Origin: Erythrobacter longus
GTDB lineage: Bacteria > Pseudomonadota > Alphaproteobacteria > Sphingomonadales > Sphingomonadaceae
NCBI RefSeq assembly: GCF_000715015.1
Contig: NZ_JMIW01000003.1
Span: forward strand, 496,001 to 560,000
Length of the DNA stretch: 64,000 bases
Direction of reading: 5' to 3'
Part shown: piece by piece, positions 34,827-43,030 of the stretch
How positions within the stretch are numbered: the first letter of the stretch is position 1
How the letters are laid out: each line of letters opens with the position of its first letter
The notes under the pieces: generated by a model
Database searches by the model: none
The model's input: only the letters and a program-made list of their open reading frames with translations
Told to the model about the DNA's origin: nothing
Made by a program: the position numbers and the translations under genes

Positions 34827-34866
34827 GTCCCTGCGTGGTATGCACACCGAACACGGCTGAGCCGTA
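34827..34866 (-). other. oriT: Predicted oriT nic site (F-like)
   Basis: GTCCCTGCGTGG then TATGCACACCGAACACGG and a perfect ACGGC-TGA-GCCGT hairpin. On the bottom strand this reads hairpin, GTTCGGTGT/GCATA, with the same nine-base hairpin-to-nic distance and 7 of 9 bases of the F-plasmid context as I recall it (GTGGGGTGT/GGTGC). Its position fits a MobF oriT: ssb lies on the side that would enter first; ribbon-helix-helix gene, traD and traI lie on the other. Predicted cleavage is between 34843 and 34844 of the bottom strand. The prediction is from sequence and context only. Confidence 0.65.
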
Positions 34867-34933
34867 GGTTGCTGCAGCGAGTTTATCATTTGCAAATAAT
34901 GACTTAGCCGGAAGCTTCTGCTTGTTCTTTCAC

Positions 34934-35011
34934 CTGCAGCGGACTGCAGTTTTTTGGCCAGTGTCTCACACTCATTGAAAATCAGTAAGTTAGCGCTGCA
35001 GCCGACTGCAG
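34934..35011 (+). repeat. Paired 16-base direct repeats in oriT region
   Basis: CTGCAGCGGACTGCAG at 34934-34949 and CTGCAGCCGACTGCAG at 34996-35011 differ at one base and are 62 bases apart, close to six helical turns. A further GCTGCAGC lies at 34871. Each unit is itself a pair of CTGCAG palindromes. They sit between the nic-like site and the ribbon-helix-helix gene, the place where relaxosome accessory proteins bind. Confidence 0.7.
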
Positions 35012-35077
35012 CCGCAAAACGGCTTCCAATGAAGATTATTCGCGCTATACTGTCCCGGCGATACCCAGACCATGCAC

Positions 35078-35090
35078 AACCTTGAAGGTT
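35078..35090 (+). promoter_or_regulatory. Probable operator overlapping the start of the ribbon-helix-helix gene
   Basis: Perfect 13-base palindrome AACCTT-G-AAGGTT ends four bases before the ATG and contains the only purine-rich (GAAGG) ribosome binding site. A repressor bound here would block translation initiation or transcription of the rhh-traD-XRE-traI operon. Confidence 0.55.
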
Positions 35091-35094
35091 ATGT

Positions 35095-35385
35095 ATGGTT
35101 ACCAAATTACAAAGTGTCGGGGTTACTCTCAGCCCACACATCGTTGATCAGATCGACGAGCTTGCAAAGGCGCGCGGGGTTTCCCGCTCCGAAGCCATCC
35201 GAATTTCCGTTGATATCGGCTTACCGCTCCTGAAGCTTGGTATGGCTCTCAATACGGAACGCGCGCTCACGATCCTCGAACACACGCAGCTTGCGCTTTC
35301 TCTTCTGGTTGAGCGGCAATACCCCGAGGACGTCAACGAGCTTATCAATCAGGCGTTGTCCAACGTGCGTGAATATCATGCGTGA
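35095..35385 (+). CDS. Ribbon-helix-helix DNA-binding protein (relaxosome accessory / CopG-like)
   Basis: 96 residues. The N-terminal strand and two helices (LQSVGVTLSPHIVDQIDELAKARGVSRSEAIRISV) form a ribbon-helix-helix fold; the rest is a helical extension with LTILEHTQLALSLLVERQ. In R388 the equivalent position (oriT, trwA, trwB, trwC) holds the RHH protein TrwA, which bends oriT and represses the operon; by position this is its analogue. It overlaps the traD start by eight bases. Confidence 0.8.
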   Translation: MVTKLQSVGVTLSPHIVDQIDELAKARGVSRSEAIRISVDIGLPLLKLGMALNTERALTILEHTQLALSLLVERQYPEDVNELINQALSNVREYHA

Positions 35386-37774
35386 GGACATCCGCTTCAG
35401 CAAGAACGCAGCCACGCTTACGCACGATTCTGCGCGGGGACGAGTGAAGCGAAACGCGACCAATTTTACGCGCGGATCACAGCTCTTTCATCACGAAATC
35501 CTGATGACCTGGGCGGGGGTACGACTGCCCCTGATTATTTGGGCTGCAACGGCAATTATTCTGCTTTGTGGCCTCGGATTTTTCACCTTCAAGAACCATG
35601 AAGTGCAGCTCGTCCTGATGCGCCTCATGGCAGTCACCTGGAATTGGATGTCACTCGACCCAACCAAGGCTGTCAATCTTACCCTACCATCAGGTGATGT
35701 GGTTCGCGGGACGATGCAAATGGTGCCTTATCACCCTGCGGTTGAAGCCGCATGGGCGCGGGCAATTCAGGTGACAGTGTCAGCGCTCATTGGGGCATCG
35801 TTCATCTGTGTTCCTCTGACCATTTGGTTTGTCGATTTTTCCAATCGGCGCGGCTCTGATATTCTTACGGAACGCCACGAACGCGGCTCCGTCCTGGTTA
35901 ACGACAGACAAACACTGGCGGATGCCATTGCGCGCCATAATTGGGCCCAGCACAGTCAGGAATGTCACGAACGCGACCCTTCCGAAGACCCTCGAAAAGT
36001 GCTTGAGGAAGACCTTAAAAGTCGTATCCGGCGCGGCTTTCACCAGCCCTATAAAATGGCCGGACTTCCGGTGCCGTGGCGCCTTGAGCAAAGCCACGCC
36101 ATGTTCGTCGGAACAACCGGCGCTGGTAAGACAACCGAAATCAAGAAAATCATCGTCCAAGCGCGGGAGCGCGGGCATCGCTGCGTGGTGTTCGACCTCA
36201 CGGGCGGGCTCGTCGAAAGCTTCTTCAATAGGGACACAGACGTAATCCTGAATCCCATGGATCAACGCTGTGAGCCTTGGTCGATTTTCAACGATTGCGA
36301 CAATTACGCTGAGTTCATGAGCGCAGCCGCCGCGCTCGTTCCCAGTGGCCATAACGCTGAGGACGATTTCTGGCAGAAGGCCGCTCGCACGCTGTTCGTC
36401 GAAATGTGCATGAAAATGACCAAGATGGGCGTGCGCTCGAACGGTGGTCTCGCCTACTTTCTTATGCATTCAGACCTCAAGACAATCAGCCGACAGCTTG
36501 AAGGAACGATTGCAGGCCCGCTCATGTCTCCGTCGGCCGCCAAGATGGCTGAATCAATCCGCGCCACCTTCAACGCGAACGCCAACGTCTTCCGCTTTCT
36601 GCCCGAGCCTCCCAAGGGTGAAAAGGGATTCTCGATCAACAAGTGGATGACCGAGGACGTGAAGGAGGGCTCGATCCTTTTCATCACATCCAGCCATCCC
36701 GATCTTGTCCTCAATCGTCCTCTATTGACGCTTTGGATGGACCTCGCGGTCAACGCGCTCTTCCGCATGGGCCGCACCCGTAATCTTCGCACATGGTTTC
36801 TGATTGATGAGGTCCATGCGCTGCACCGTCTCCCTGCCATCGAGCATGGGCTTCAAACGGCTAGGGCCGTCGGCGGAGCTTTCGTTCTTGGGATGCACTC
36901 CTTTGGCGCTCTGAAGGACACCTATGGCGAAAACGGCGCTACCCATCTGACCTCGCTTGCAGGCACCAAGCTCATCCTCAAACTGGCCGATCACGAAACC
37001 GCAGAGCAATGCTCTGAATTCATCGGCCGACGTGAAGTTCGCCAGATGGATGAAGCCTATTCCTACGGGTACAATAACAGCCGCGATGCATCGACGATCA
37101 CACCGCGAAAACAGATCGAAGAACTGGTTATGGCGGAAGACATAAAGGATCTCCCGAGCCTGCACGGCTTTATTAAATTCCCCGATGGTTTTCCCGCTGC
37201 GCGCATCAAACTGCGTTGGCGCGACTATGAGACGGTCGCCGAAGGCTTTCAGCGCGTGCGCGAGATGCGCGCCGCCGACTACAAACCAAGCGACAATGAG
37301 GCCGCGGAAATGGGAGTCGATGGGCGTGAGGGTGGCGGTCCGGACGACAAGCCCAAAAAGGTGATCGAAGCAGATGTTGAGCGAAGCGATGCCGAGCTTG
37401 CGGCGGAGCAGCTGCGCAAGGAAGTCGAAGGGTCTTTGGGACATGCGGTCGACGAGGCTGAGCGCGAGATTGCGAAACATGAGGACGGCCGCATCGATCC
37501 GGATGGCGCTAAGAACGCTGATGAGCACGTCGACCAATTCAGGTTCAAGAAAACGGGCGAAAAGGACTATCGAGAGCGTCAGAAACAGGTCCAGCGCGAT
37601 AGCGAGGAACGATCCAACGCAAAGGACAAAACGGCACATTCGCGTGACCTGCACAGCCGTCAAGACAGGCAGGAAAGCGAACTGGCCAAGGAGAATTTGC
37701 GAGGCTTCGGCTCCGAGCGGAAAGACCGCGACGACTTCGGCATCGAAGACGATGACCAGGAGATTGGGCGGTGA
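35378..37774 (+). CDS. traD: Type IV coupling protein TraD/TrwB
   Basis: 798 residues. Two N-terminal membrane helices (about 43-66 and 128-152) flank a short periplasmic loop. The ATPase domain has Walker A GTTGAGKTT at 245-253, Walker B in WFLIDEVHAL (about 480) and the LNPMDQRCEPWSIFND region typical of TraD. The C-terminal 170 residues are charged and probably disordered. As a hexamer it links the TraI-DNA complex to the secretion channel and pumps DNA. The start at 35378 overlaps the RHH gene; longer in-frame sequence upstream is read from that gene's DNA and is not family-like. Confidence 0.93.
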   Translation: MREDIRFSKNAATLTHDSARGRVKRNATNFTRGSQLFHHEILMTWAGVRLPLIIWAATAIILLCGLGFFTFKNHEVQLVLMRLMAVTWNWMSLDPTKAVNLTLPSGDVVRGTMQMVPYHPAVEAAWARAIQVTVSALIGASFICVPLTIWFVDFSNRRGSDILTERHERGSVLVNDRQTLADAIARHNWAQHSQECHERDPSEDPRKVLEEDLKSRIRRGFHQPYKMAGLPVPWRLEQSHAMFVGTTGAGKTTEIKKIIVQARERGHRCVVFDLTGGLVESFFNRDTDVILNPMDQRCEPWSIFNDCDNYAEFMSAAAALVPSGHNAEDDFWQKAARTLFVEMCMKMTKMGVRSNGGLAYFLMHSDLKTISRQLEGTIAGPLMSPSAAKMAESIRATFNANANVFRFLPEPPKGEKGFSINKWMTEDVKEGSILFITSSHPDLVLNRPLLTLWMDLAVNALFRMGRTRNLRTWFLIDEVHALHRLPAIEHGLQTARAVGGAFVLGMHSFGALKDTYGENGATHLTSLAGTKLILKLADHETAEQCSEFIGRREVRQMDEAYSYGYNNSRDASTITPRKQIEELVMAEDIKDLPSLHGFIKFPDGFPAARIKLRWRDYETVAEGFQRVREMRAADYKPSDNEAAEMGVDGREGGGPDDKPKKVIEADVERSDAELAAEQLRKEVEGSLGHAVDEAEREIAKHEDGRIDPDGAKNADEHVDQFRFKKTGEKDYRERQKQVQRDSEERSNAKDKTAHSRDLHSRQDRQESELAKENLRGFGSERKDRDDFGIEDDDQEIGR

Positions 37775-38055
37775 ACCAACCTCAACGCAGCAAGGACAAT
37801 TCGTCAAACTTTAGAGCGGGTCTGGGAAGACGAATTCGCTCCGCCAGGGTTGCCCTCGGTCAAACGCAAGAGACACTCGCCAAACACCTCGGGATCGCAC
37901 GTCAGACGCTCATCACCTACGAGAATGGCCAGACAGAGACGCCTAGCAGCATCCTGAAACGACTGTGCGACGACTTCGCTCTGGACGCGGCGTGGCTTCT
38001 CTTGGGCGATGTCTCACGCCCCATGTTCGCGCACGACGAAGCCAGGGTGGCTTGA
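37771..38055 (+). CDS. XRE-family transcriptional regulator between traD and traI
   Basis: 94 residues from a GTG that overlaps the traD stop (GTGA). A single helix-turn-helix domain (LGRRIRSARVALGQTQETLAKHLGIARQTLITYENGQ) is followed by a short C-terminal helix. It has no ligand or dimer domain beyond this. It ends one base before traI, so it is made with the transfer proteins and may repress the operon as transfer gene levels rise. Such an insertion between coupling protein and relaxase is not the usual F or R388 order. Confidence 0.85.
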   Translation: MNQPQRSKDNSSNFRAGLGRRIRSARVALGQTQETLAKHLGIARQTLITYENGQTETPSSILKRLCDDFALDAAWLLLGDVSRPMFAHDEARVA

Positions 38056-38056
38056 G

Positions 38057-41000
38057 ATGTTGTCGGTTGCTTCCGTGTCATCTGCCGGCGGCGCAGCGAA
38101 CTATTTCGCAAAGGACGATTACTACGTTGGCGATGGACCGGCAGAGCTGAGCGAGTGGGGAGGGAAGGGTGCTGAGGCACTTGGACTATTAGGACCGGTG
38201 TCAAAGGAAGACTTCGAGAAGGTCCTCGACGGAAAGCTCCCGGATGGAACGATTGTCAACGCAAGTGAAAAACGGCGCGCGGGGATCGATCTGACATTCT
38301 CAATGCCCAAGTCAGCGAGCCTCATGGCTCAATTGGGCGGCGACAAGAGGGTGCTCGGAGCTCAACACGCGGCTGTTAAATCCGTGATGAGCTACCTCGA
38401 AAAGCACTTTGCAGAAGCGAGAGACTATTCGCGCAATCCGAAAGGGGAACCGATCAAAACCGGGAAGCTGCTCTACGCTCTTTTCCAACACGATACGAGC
38501 CGCAAGCTCGATCCTCAGAACCACACCCACGCCGTGATCGCGGCGATGACGCAAGACAAAGACGGCAACTGGAGAGCACTTTGGAACACAGAAATCTGGA
38601 AAAACAATTCCGTGCTCGGATCGATTTACAACGCGGCTCTCAGGACAAATTTGGAAAGGCTGGGATACCAGACCGAAATCACCGGGAAACACGGCCAGTT
38701 CGAAATCAAAGGCGTCTCGCGCGAGGTCATCGAAGCCTTTAGCCAGCGGCGCCAGGACATTCTCGCCGAAGCTGAGAAACAGGGGAAAGCGAAAAATGAC
38801 CCAGAGGCCCTTCGAAGAATCACGAAAATGACCCGCGACCCAAAGCTAAATGCTGACGACAAGCAGCTGTTGCGCACCGAATGGAAAGAGCGCGCAGAAG
38901 CGCTGGGCTTCAATGCAAAAGAGCTTGTCGCGGCAGCAAAAGCCAGAGCGCCCAGTGCGGGGGAGAGACCGCTGGGTTCACCCGCGAACGTCCAGACCCT
39001 TATCAAGACAATCCGCGAGACAGCGAAAATATACACCCGCCCAGCGGACGAGTTGACAACCAACGGCCTTAAAAGGACGCTGCTCACCCCCACACAGTTG
39101 CGAACTGAGATGGCGACGGCGTCCGCCGTTCGGATCATCGGGGAGCGTGAAACCTCCTGGACCCAAGGCGAGCTGGTCAAGACGGCGCTCGACGTGGGCC
39201 TCAAAGGTGTCACCGCTGACGGTGTCGAGGCGCGCATGCGCAGCCTCATTCATGAAGGCAAGATGCTCGAGGGCGCCACCACGCGGCTCGACAAGGCGAT
39301 TGAGAAATACACCACGCCCGAACACCAAATGATCGAACGTGCGACGCTTAGCAATGTCGCGGCCGGCAAGGGCGCCAGTCCAGGGATGATCGATGCGTCC
39401 GAAGCGCCGGGGCGGCTTAAGGAGGTGTCCGGGAGCCGCGAACTCAATGTTGAGCAGATAGCGGCCGGCACGCTTACGCTATCAAGCGATGACCGCACCG
39501 TCGTCATTCAGGGGGTCGCAGGAGCGGGTAAGACGACGCTGATCTCGGCCGTTGCAAGTGTCGCGCATCAGGAAGGCAGGCAGGTAATTGGCCTCTCCTT
39601 TGCCAACAAGATGGTCAGCGACCTTCGCAACGACACCGAAATACGCAATCCAGGAGGCGCGGTCGTCGAGGGCGGCATCGAGGCAAGGACCGTTTCGTCC
39701 TTCATCAACCAGCATTTGCGCGGTGCGCTTCACGGGTCAGGACCACGATACGAAGCCTCTCGCGAAGCGTTGGAGGGAAAGATACTCGTCCTCGACGAAG
39801 CCTCGCTCGTCGCCAACAAGCCAATGAACGATCTCCTCACCATCGCCAACAAACTCGGCGTCGAAAAACTCATCATGATAGGGGACAGAGCCCAGCTGCA
39901 GCCGATCGAGGCGGGCAAATCATTCTCGCTCATCCAAGCCGATAATCCGGCGATGGCGCGCCTCGATACAAGCCTGCGGCAGCGCACAGAGCATATGAAG
40001 GAAGCTGCAGGGCTCGCCCGCGCCGGAAACTTCAAAGAGAGCTTCGAGAGGCTTGGAGAGAGGGTTGTCGAGGCGGGCAAAGACCACCTTGAAGTGACCG
40101 CCAAGACATGGCTCGATCTTTCACCGGAAGACCGCGATCGCACCGCAATCTATTCGTCGGGTCGCGACGCGCGGTCACTCCTGAATCGAATGGTGCAAGA
40201 CGGGCTGAGGGCAGAAGGCAAGGTCACCGGTGAGGGGCTTAGACTGACCACGCTTCTCCCAGCCCATGCCACCCACGAAGAGTTGCGCTATCCCGGAACT
40301 TACCGAGAGGGGCAGCTCCTGGAGGTAATGCGCCATAAGGCTCCGGGCGATCTCCTGCGAGGACGATACGATGTTGAAGGGGTCGATGGACAAGACCGAG
40401 TTCTGCTGCGCGACGAAAACGGGAAACTCCAAAGGTTAGACCCGTCCAGCATCGATCCTGCCGACAAGCGAGACGCTTTGCGCTTGTCCGAAAAGCACGA
40501 AGAAACAATCTTTGAAGGCGACAAGGTGCGCTGGACCGAGAAGGACGACGCCCGCAAGCTGATGAAGTCCGAAGAAGCCAAGGTGCTCGCAATCAAGGAC
40601 GGCGTTGTCACCGTCGAAAACCGAAATGGCGACACCGTTGAGCTGAAACAAGACGACCGGATGCTTGAACGCATGGGGCTCGCCTACGCGCTCAATATGC
40701 ATCAGGCACAAGGCGACACACGCGACATGGCGATCGGCGAGATGCACTCTTCCGCGCGTTACCTATCAAATGAACGGTTGGCGCTGGTGATGATGACCCG
40801 TGTGCGCGACGACATCACGATCGTCACAGATGACAAAAAGCGACTGCTCGCCCAGATCGGGCGCAATCCAGGCGACAAGACCAGCGCGCTTGAAACGCTT
40901 GGCGAGAAGCAGGTCGAACTGCCCAAAGAGGGCGGACCGGCTCGCGACTTTCATCCGAAGATTCCCGACCATCTGCGGAGCAGCGAAGACAAGCTATCAC

Positions 41001-41083
41001 CGCTACCCAGCGTCGATCGCGACAGTTTGCGCGCCTTACCACAGATCGAGCTTCCCGAACGCAACATCGAACGCAGTCGATAG
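38057..41083 (+). CDS. traI: MobF relaxase-helicase TraI/TrwC
   Basis: 1008 residues. The relaxase domain starts at the N-terminus with Tyr16 and the pair Tyr22/Tyr23 in ANYFAKDDYY; the metal triad is His145 (ALFQHDTSR), His156 and His158 (NHTHAV). The helicase part has Walker A GVAGAGKTT at 486-494, a Walker B DEASLV region near 580, and GDRAQLQPIEAG (motif III). It would nick the bottom strand of oriT, stay bound to the 5' end and unwind the plasmid. F TraI is much longer (1756), so the C-terminal transfer-signal regions are reduced, as in TrwC (966). The ATG at 38057 follows the XRE stop directly. Confidence 0.95.
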   Translation: MLSVASVSSAGGAANYFAKDDYYVGDGPAELSEWGGKGAEALGLLGPVSKEDFEKVLDGKLPDGTIVNASEKRRAGIDLTFSMPKSASLMAQLGGDKRVLGAQHAAVKSVMSYLEKHFAEARDYSRNPKGEPIKTGKLLYALFQHDTSRKLDPQNHTHAVIAAMTQDKDGNWRALWNTEIWKNNSVLGSIYNAALRTNLERLGYQTEITGKHGQFEIKGVSREVIEAFSQRRQDILAEAEKQGKAKNDPEALRRITKMTRDPKLNADDKQLLRTEWKERAEALGFNAKELVAAAKARAPSAGERPLGSPANVQTLIKTIRETAKIYTRPADELTTNGLKRTLLTPTQLRTEMATASAVRIIGERETSWTQGELVKTALDVGLKGVTADGVEARMRSLIHEGKMLEGATTRLDKAIEKYTTPEHQMIERATLSNVAAGKGASPGMIDASEAPGRLKEVSGSRELNVEQIAAGTLTLSSDDRTVVIQGVAGAGKTTLISAVASVAHQEGRQVIGLSFANKMVSDLRNDTEIRNPGGAVVEGGIEARTVSSFINQHLRGALHGSGPRYEASREALEGKILVLDEASLVANKPMNDLLTIANKLGVEKLIMIGDRAQLQPIEAGKSFSLIQADNPAMARLDTSLRQRTEHMKEAAGLARAGNFKESFERLGERVVEAGKDHLEVTAKTWLDLSPEDRDRTAIYSSGRDARSLLNRMVQDGLRAEGKVTGEGLRLTTLLPAHATHEELRYPGTYREGQLLEVMRHKAPGDLLRGRYDVEGVDGQDRVLLRDENGKLQRLDPSSIDPADKRDALRLSEKHEETIFEGDKVRWTEKDDARKLMKSEEAKVLAIKDGVVTVENRNGDTVELKQDDRMLERMGLAYALNMHQAQGDTRDMAIGEMHSSARYLSNERLALVMMTRVRDDITIVTDDKKRLLAQIGRNPGDKTSALETLGEKQVELPKEGGPARDFHPKIPDHLRSSEDKLSPLPSVDRDSLRALPQIELPERNIERSR

Positions 41084-41093
41084 GAGGACCACG

Positions 41094-41504
41094 ATGAACG
41101 ACCAATCACAACGCGCGACGCAAGGCGAACCAGAAGGTAGGACCTTCGCCGAGCCGCACGCCAATGAGCCGATACTCTCAAGCATCGTAGAGCACGCCGG
41201 TCTGCAGGAAATCGCCTACGCAGTGGAGGGGCAGGATTATGTCGTGTGCGATGCGAGCGTGCATGGCGCCCAAGGATGCGCCGACAAACGAGAAGCCGCA
41301 TCGCACCAACAGGTGACCGCAGAATGCGCAGCGCTGGGTCTTGCCATCCTCATGGCCGTGATGGTGGGGTCTTTAGCGGTCACCTTCGTCAACCTCATCA
41401 CGAAACTCGCAGCACCGGTCGAAAAACATCGCGTTTGCGCGGTCTTCCCAAAACATCTCTTGCCAACAATCGAGCCTGAAGGAGAATCAAACCATGGCAT
41501 TTGA
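41094..41504 (+). CDS. Hypothetical membrane protein after traI
   Basis: 136 residues. TAGGAGG ends six bases before the ATG. One clear membrane helix lies near residues 83-105 (LGLAILMAVMVGSLAVTFV). The N-terminal part is soluble with several Cys (YVVCDASVHGAQGC) that could form disulfides or bind a metal. It overlaps the next gene by 11 bases. No family recognised; probably an accessory transfer or exclusion protein by position only. Confidence 0.65.
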   Translation: MNDQSQRATQGEPEGRTFAEPHANEPILSSIVEHAGLQEIAYAVEGQDYVVCDASVHGAQGCADKREAASHQQVTAECAALGLAILMAVMVGSLAVTFVNLITKLAAPVEKHRVCAVFPKHLLPTIEPEGESNHGI

Positions 41505-41703
41505 CTATGAAGACGCCGGAACATTCGGCAGCGAACGCGAAGCGAAAGACTGGGCGCATCGCAACAAGGTGGACCTGCGAGATCTGCACATCCGGAATCT
41601 TGGAGGCGACCGTGTCGAGGTCGGAATCCGAAAGAGCTCATACGACAAGAGCGAAGGTTACGACAATCGATACGGGCAGCGACGCGACGGATTTTGGCGC
41701 TGA
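41494..41703 (+). CDS. Small hypothetical protein after traI
   Basis: 69 residues with GAAGGAGA before the ATG. It is charged, with a short alpha/beta start (FGSEREAKDWAHRNKVDLRDLHI) and a strand (GGDRVEVGIRKSS), ending in a Tyr/Arg-rich tail. The frame remains open for 90 codons after its TGA stop, noted separately. Function unknown. Confidence 0.65.
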   Translation: MAFDYEDAGTFGSEREAKDWAHRNKVDLRDLHIRNLGGDRVEVGIRKSSYDKSEGYDNRYGQRRDGFWR

Positions 41704-42025
41704 TGGCTGCTCACATCGATCAAGGTCGCAAGACTATCAAAAACAACTACGGCCTTCTGGCAGGAATTATCCAAGGGTGAAGAAATCGATGGCCGCCTCA
41801 CATTTGCCGACGAGATGATCGCATCGCCGGCAGCAGCGCAAAACTGTTGCAAGATGAGTGCGCTGACGCACGAGTACATTGCGAAAAGCGAACATCCTTT
41901 GATCCGCCATCAAAGGAAGAGGTTCGAAATGATGCTATCGCTGCTCACGGACCGCTCAGCGAAACCGCTGCACTAGTGAAGAAACCGGAGGCAGGATTTC
42001 TTGAGCAAGGTGCCACGGATAGCCC
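41704..42025 (+). pseudogene. Possible frameshifted gene remnant at the transfer/metal-module junction
   Basis: Protein-like sequence is split among frames: a 25-codon start (MAAHIDQGRKTIKNNYG) overlapping the previous stop, then a second frame (TAFWQELSKGEEIDGRLTF onward to a TAG at 41976), then a third with LSETAALVKKPEAGFLEQG. No single intact gene covers it. It sits where the metal-resistance module begins and is probably a backbone gene broken by that insertion. Confidence 0.35.
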
Positions 42026-42586
42026 TCAGATTTGGTCGAACTTTTTGCGCAGGCGTTGCCTAGCTCGGTAAACGCGGGTTTCGATGGCTTTTTCGCTAAC
42101 CCCAAGCAGGCTGGCAGCTTCGGCCTGACTGCGCCCGTCTATGCTCACCAGTACGAGCGCTTCGCGCAATCGGATCGGTAGACGTTCGATCTCGGCTCGG
42201 AGCAAATCTAGCTCTTGTCGGTCCGCGGCTATATGCTCTGGGTTAGGTCTCTCGTCCCCAATGAGCGCGGCACCTTCTGACGATTCAACGCCGAAAAAGC
42301 GTTTGGCTTTCCTCGCTCTTAGCCGGTCGCGACATTTGTTGAGCACCGCCGTTGTTAGATATGGTCCAATCGGCCGGTCCGGGTCGAGACGATGCCTTGC
42401 GAGCCACACCGATGCTAGGCCATCCTGCACAGCGTCTTCGCCTGAATGCTGGGAATCCACCATCCGCGTAGCAAGCGCTATCAAGCGGCCAAGATGTGGC
42501 TCAACCAGCTTGCTGAAGGCTGCTCGGCTCCCCTGCGTTGCCTGCTGCACTAGCTTCGGCGGGCTATTGCCTTCAGTTGAAGACAC
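42026..42586 (-). CDS. cnrH: ECF sigma factor, CnrH-like
   Basis: 186 residues (CnrH of Cupriavidus is about 190). Region sigma-2 contains EDAVQDGLASVWLARHRL with the -10-binding helix (about residues 50-70); region sigma-4 has LPIRLREALVLVSIDGRSQAEAASLLGVSEKAIETRVYRAR (about 135-175). It would direct RNA polymerase to metal-resistance promoters when released from its anti-sigma. It is the last gene of a Y-X-H type operon with 3- and 6-base gaps, the same order as cnrYXH. Confidence 0.85.
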   Translation of the reverse strand: MSSTEGNSPPKLVQQATQGSRAAFSKLVEPHLGRLIALATRMVDSQHSGEDAVQDGLASVWLARHRLDPDRPIGPYLTTAVLNKCRDRLRARKAKRFFGVESSEGAALIGDERPNPEHIAADRQELDLLRAEIERLPIRLREALVLVSIDGRSQAEAASLLGVSEKAIETRVYRARQRLRKKFDQI

Positions 42587-42592
42587 CGACGA

Positions 42593-43027
42593 TCAGTCGC
42601 GTGGACTGCGTGTCAGAGCTTGTGACACTTGCCGGTCGAATAGCTCTTGCTGTTCCGAACTGAGCAACTCGCGCATATCGAAAACGTGACGCACTGTCGC
42701 TTTCTGCAGTGCTCCCATCTTTTCGTGCACATCATCGATAGCCGCGCCAACTGCCGGACCGTAATCGTGTTCTGCTTCCATCGCCTTGGCAAGGCGCGCA
42801 TTAGATGCGCGAAGCGAAGACTCGAGCTCTGCCTTTTGGATTGCATAACCGGATTCGAGTTCATCGAGCTTGGAAGACTGCTCGGCTGAGAGTTCCAATT
42901 CATCGTGCACGAATTGGTGCAGACCGCCAGTGCGCTCGTCTGCGTACCACTGGCCTGCTGCAAGCGAACCCAGGCAACCTGCCAATGCGGCAAGCAGTAC
43001 GGCGAATATTATATGGTGTGTTTTCAA
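42593..43027 (-). CDS. cnrX: Periplasmic heavy-metal sensor, CnrX-like
   Basis: 144 residues (CnrX is about 148). One N-terminal membrane anchor with LAGCLGSLAAG (about 7-25) is followed by a periplasmic four-helix hairpin domain of the Spy/CnrX type: HQFVHDELELSAEQSSKLDELE and the DVHEKMGALQKATVRHVFDM helix. His and Glu residues suited to metal binding (HQFVHDE, HDY, HEKM, RHVFDM) are present, matching the layout of CnrX ligands. It would bind metal in the periplasm and signal to the CnrY-like anti-sigma. Confidence 0.82.
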   Translation of the reverse strand: MKTHHIIFAVLLAALAGCLGSLAAGQWYADERTGGLHQFVHDELELSAEQSSKLDELESGYAIQKAELESSLRASNARLAKAMEAEHDYGPAVGAAIDDVHEKMGALQKATVRHVFDMRELLSSEQQELFDRQVSQALTRSPRD

Positions 43028-43030
43028 GGT

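Noticed and set aside
34934..35011. CTGCAG repeats as insertion-sequence ends or a CRISPR array
   Set aside because: Only two full units, no transposase or cas gene and no target duplication; an oriT-associated binding site fits better.
36722..37807. A 361-codon open frame on the minus strand under traD
   Set aside because: It is antiparallel to the well-supported traD, has no family resemblance and no ribosome binding site; it reflects codon bias of traD.
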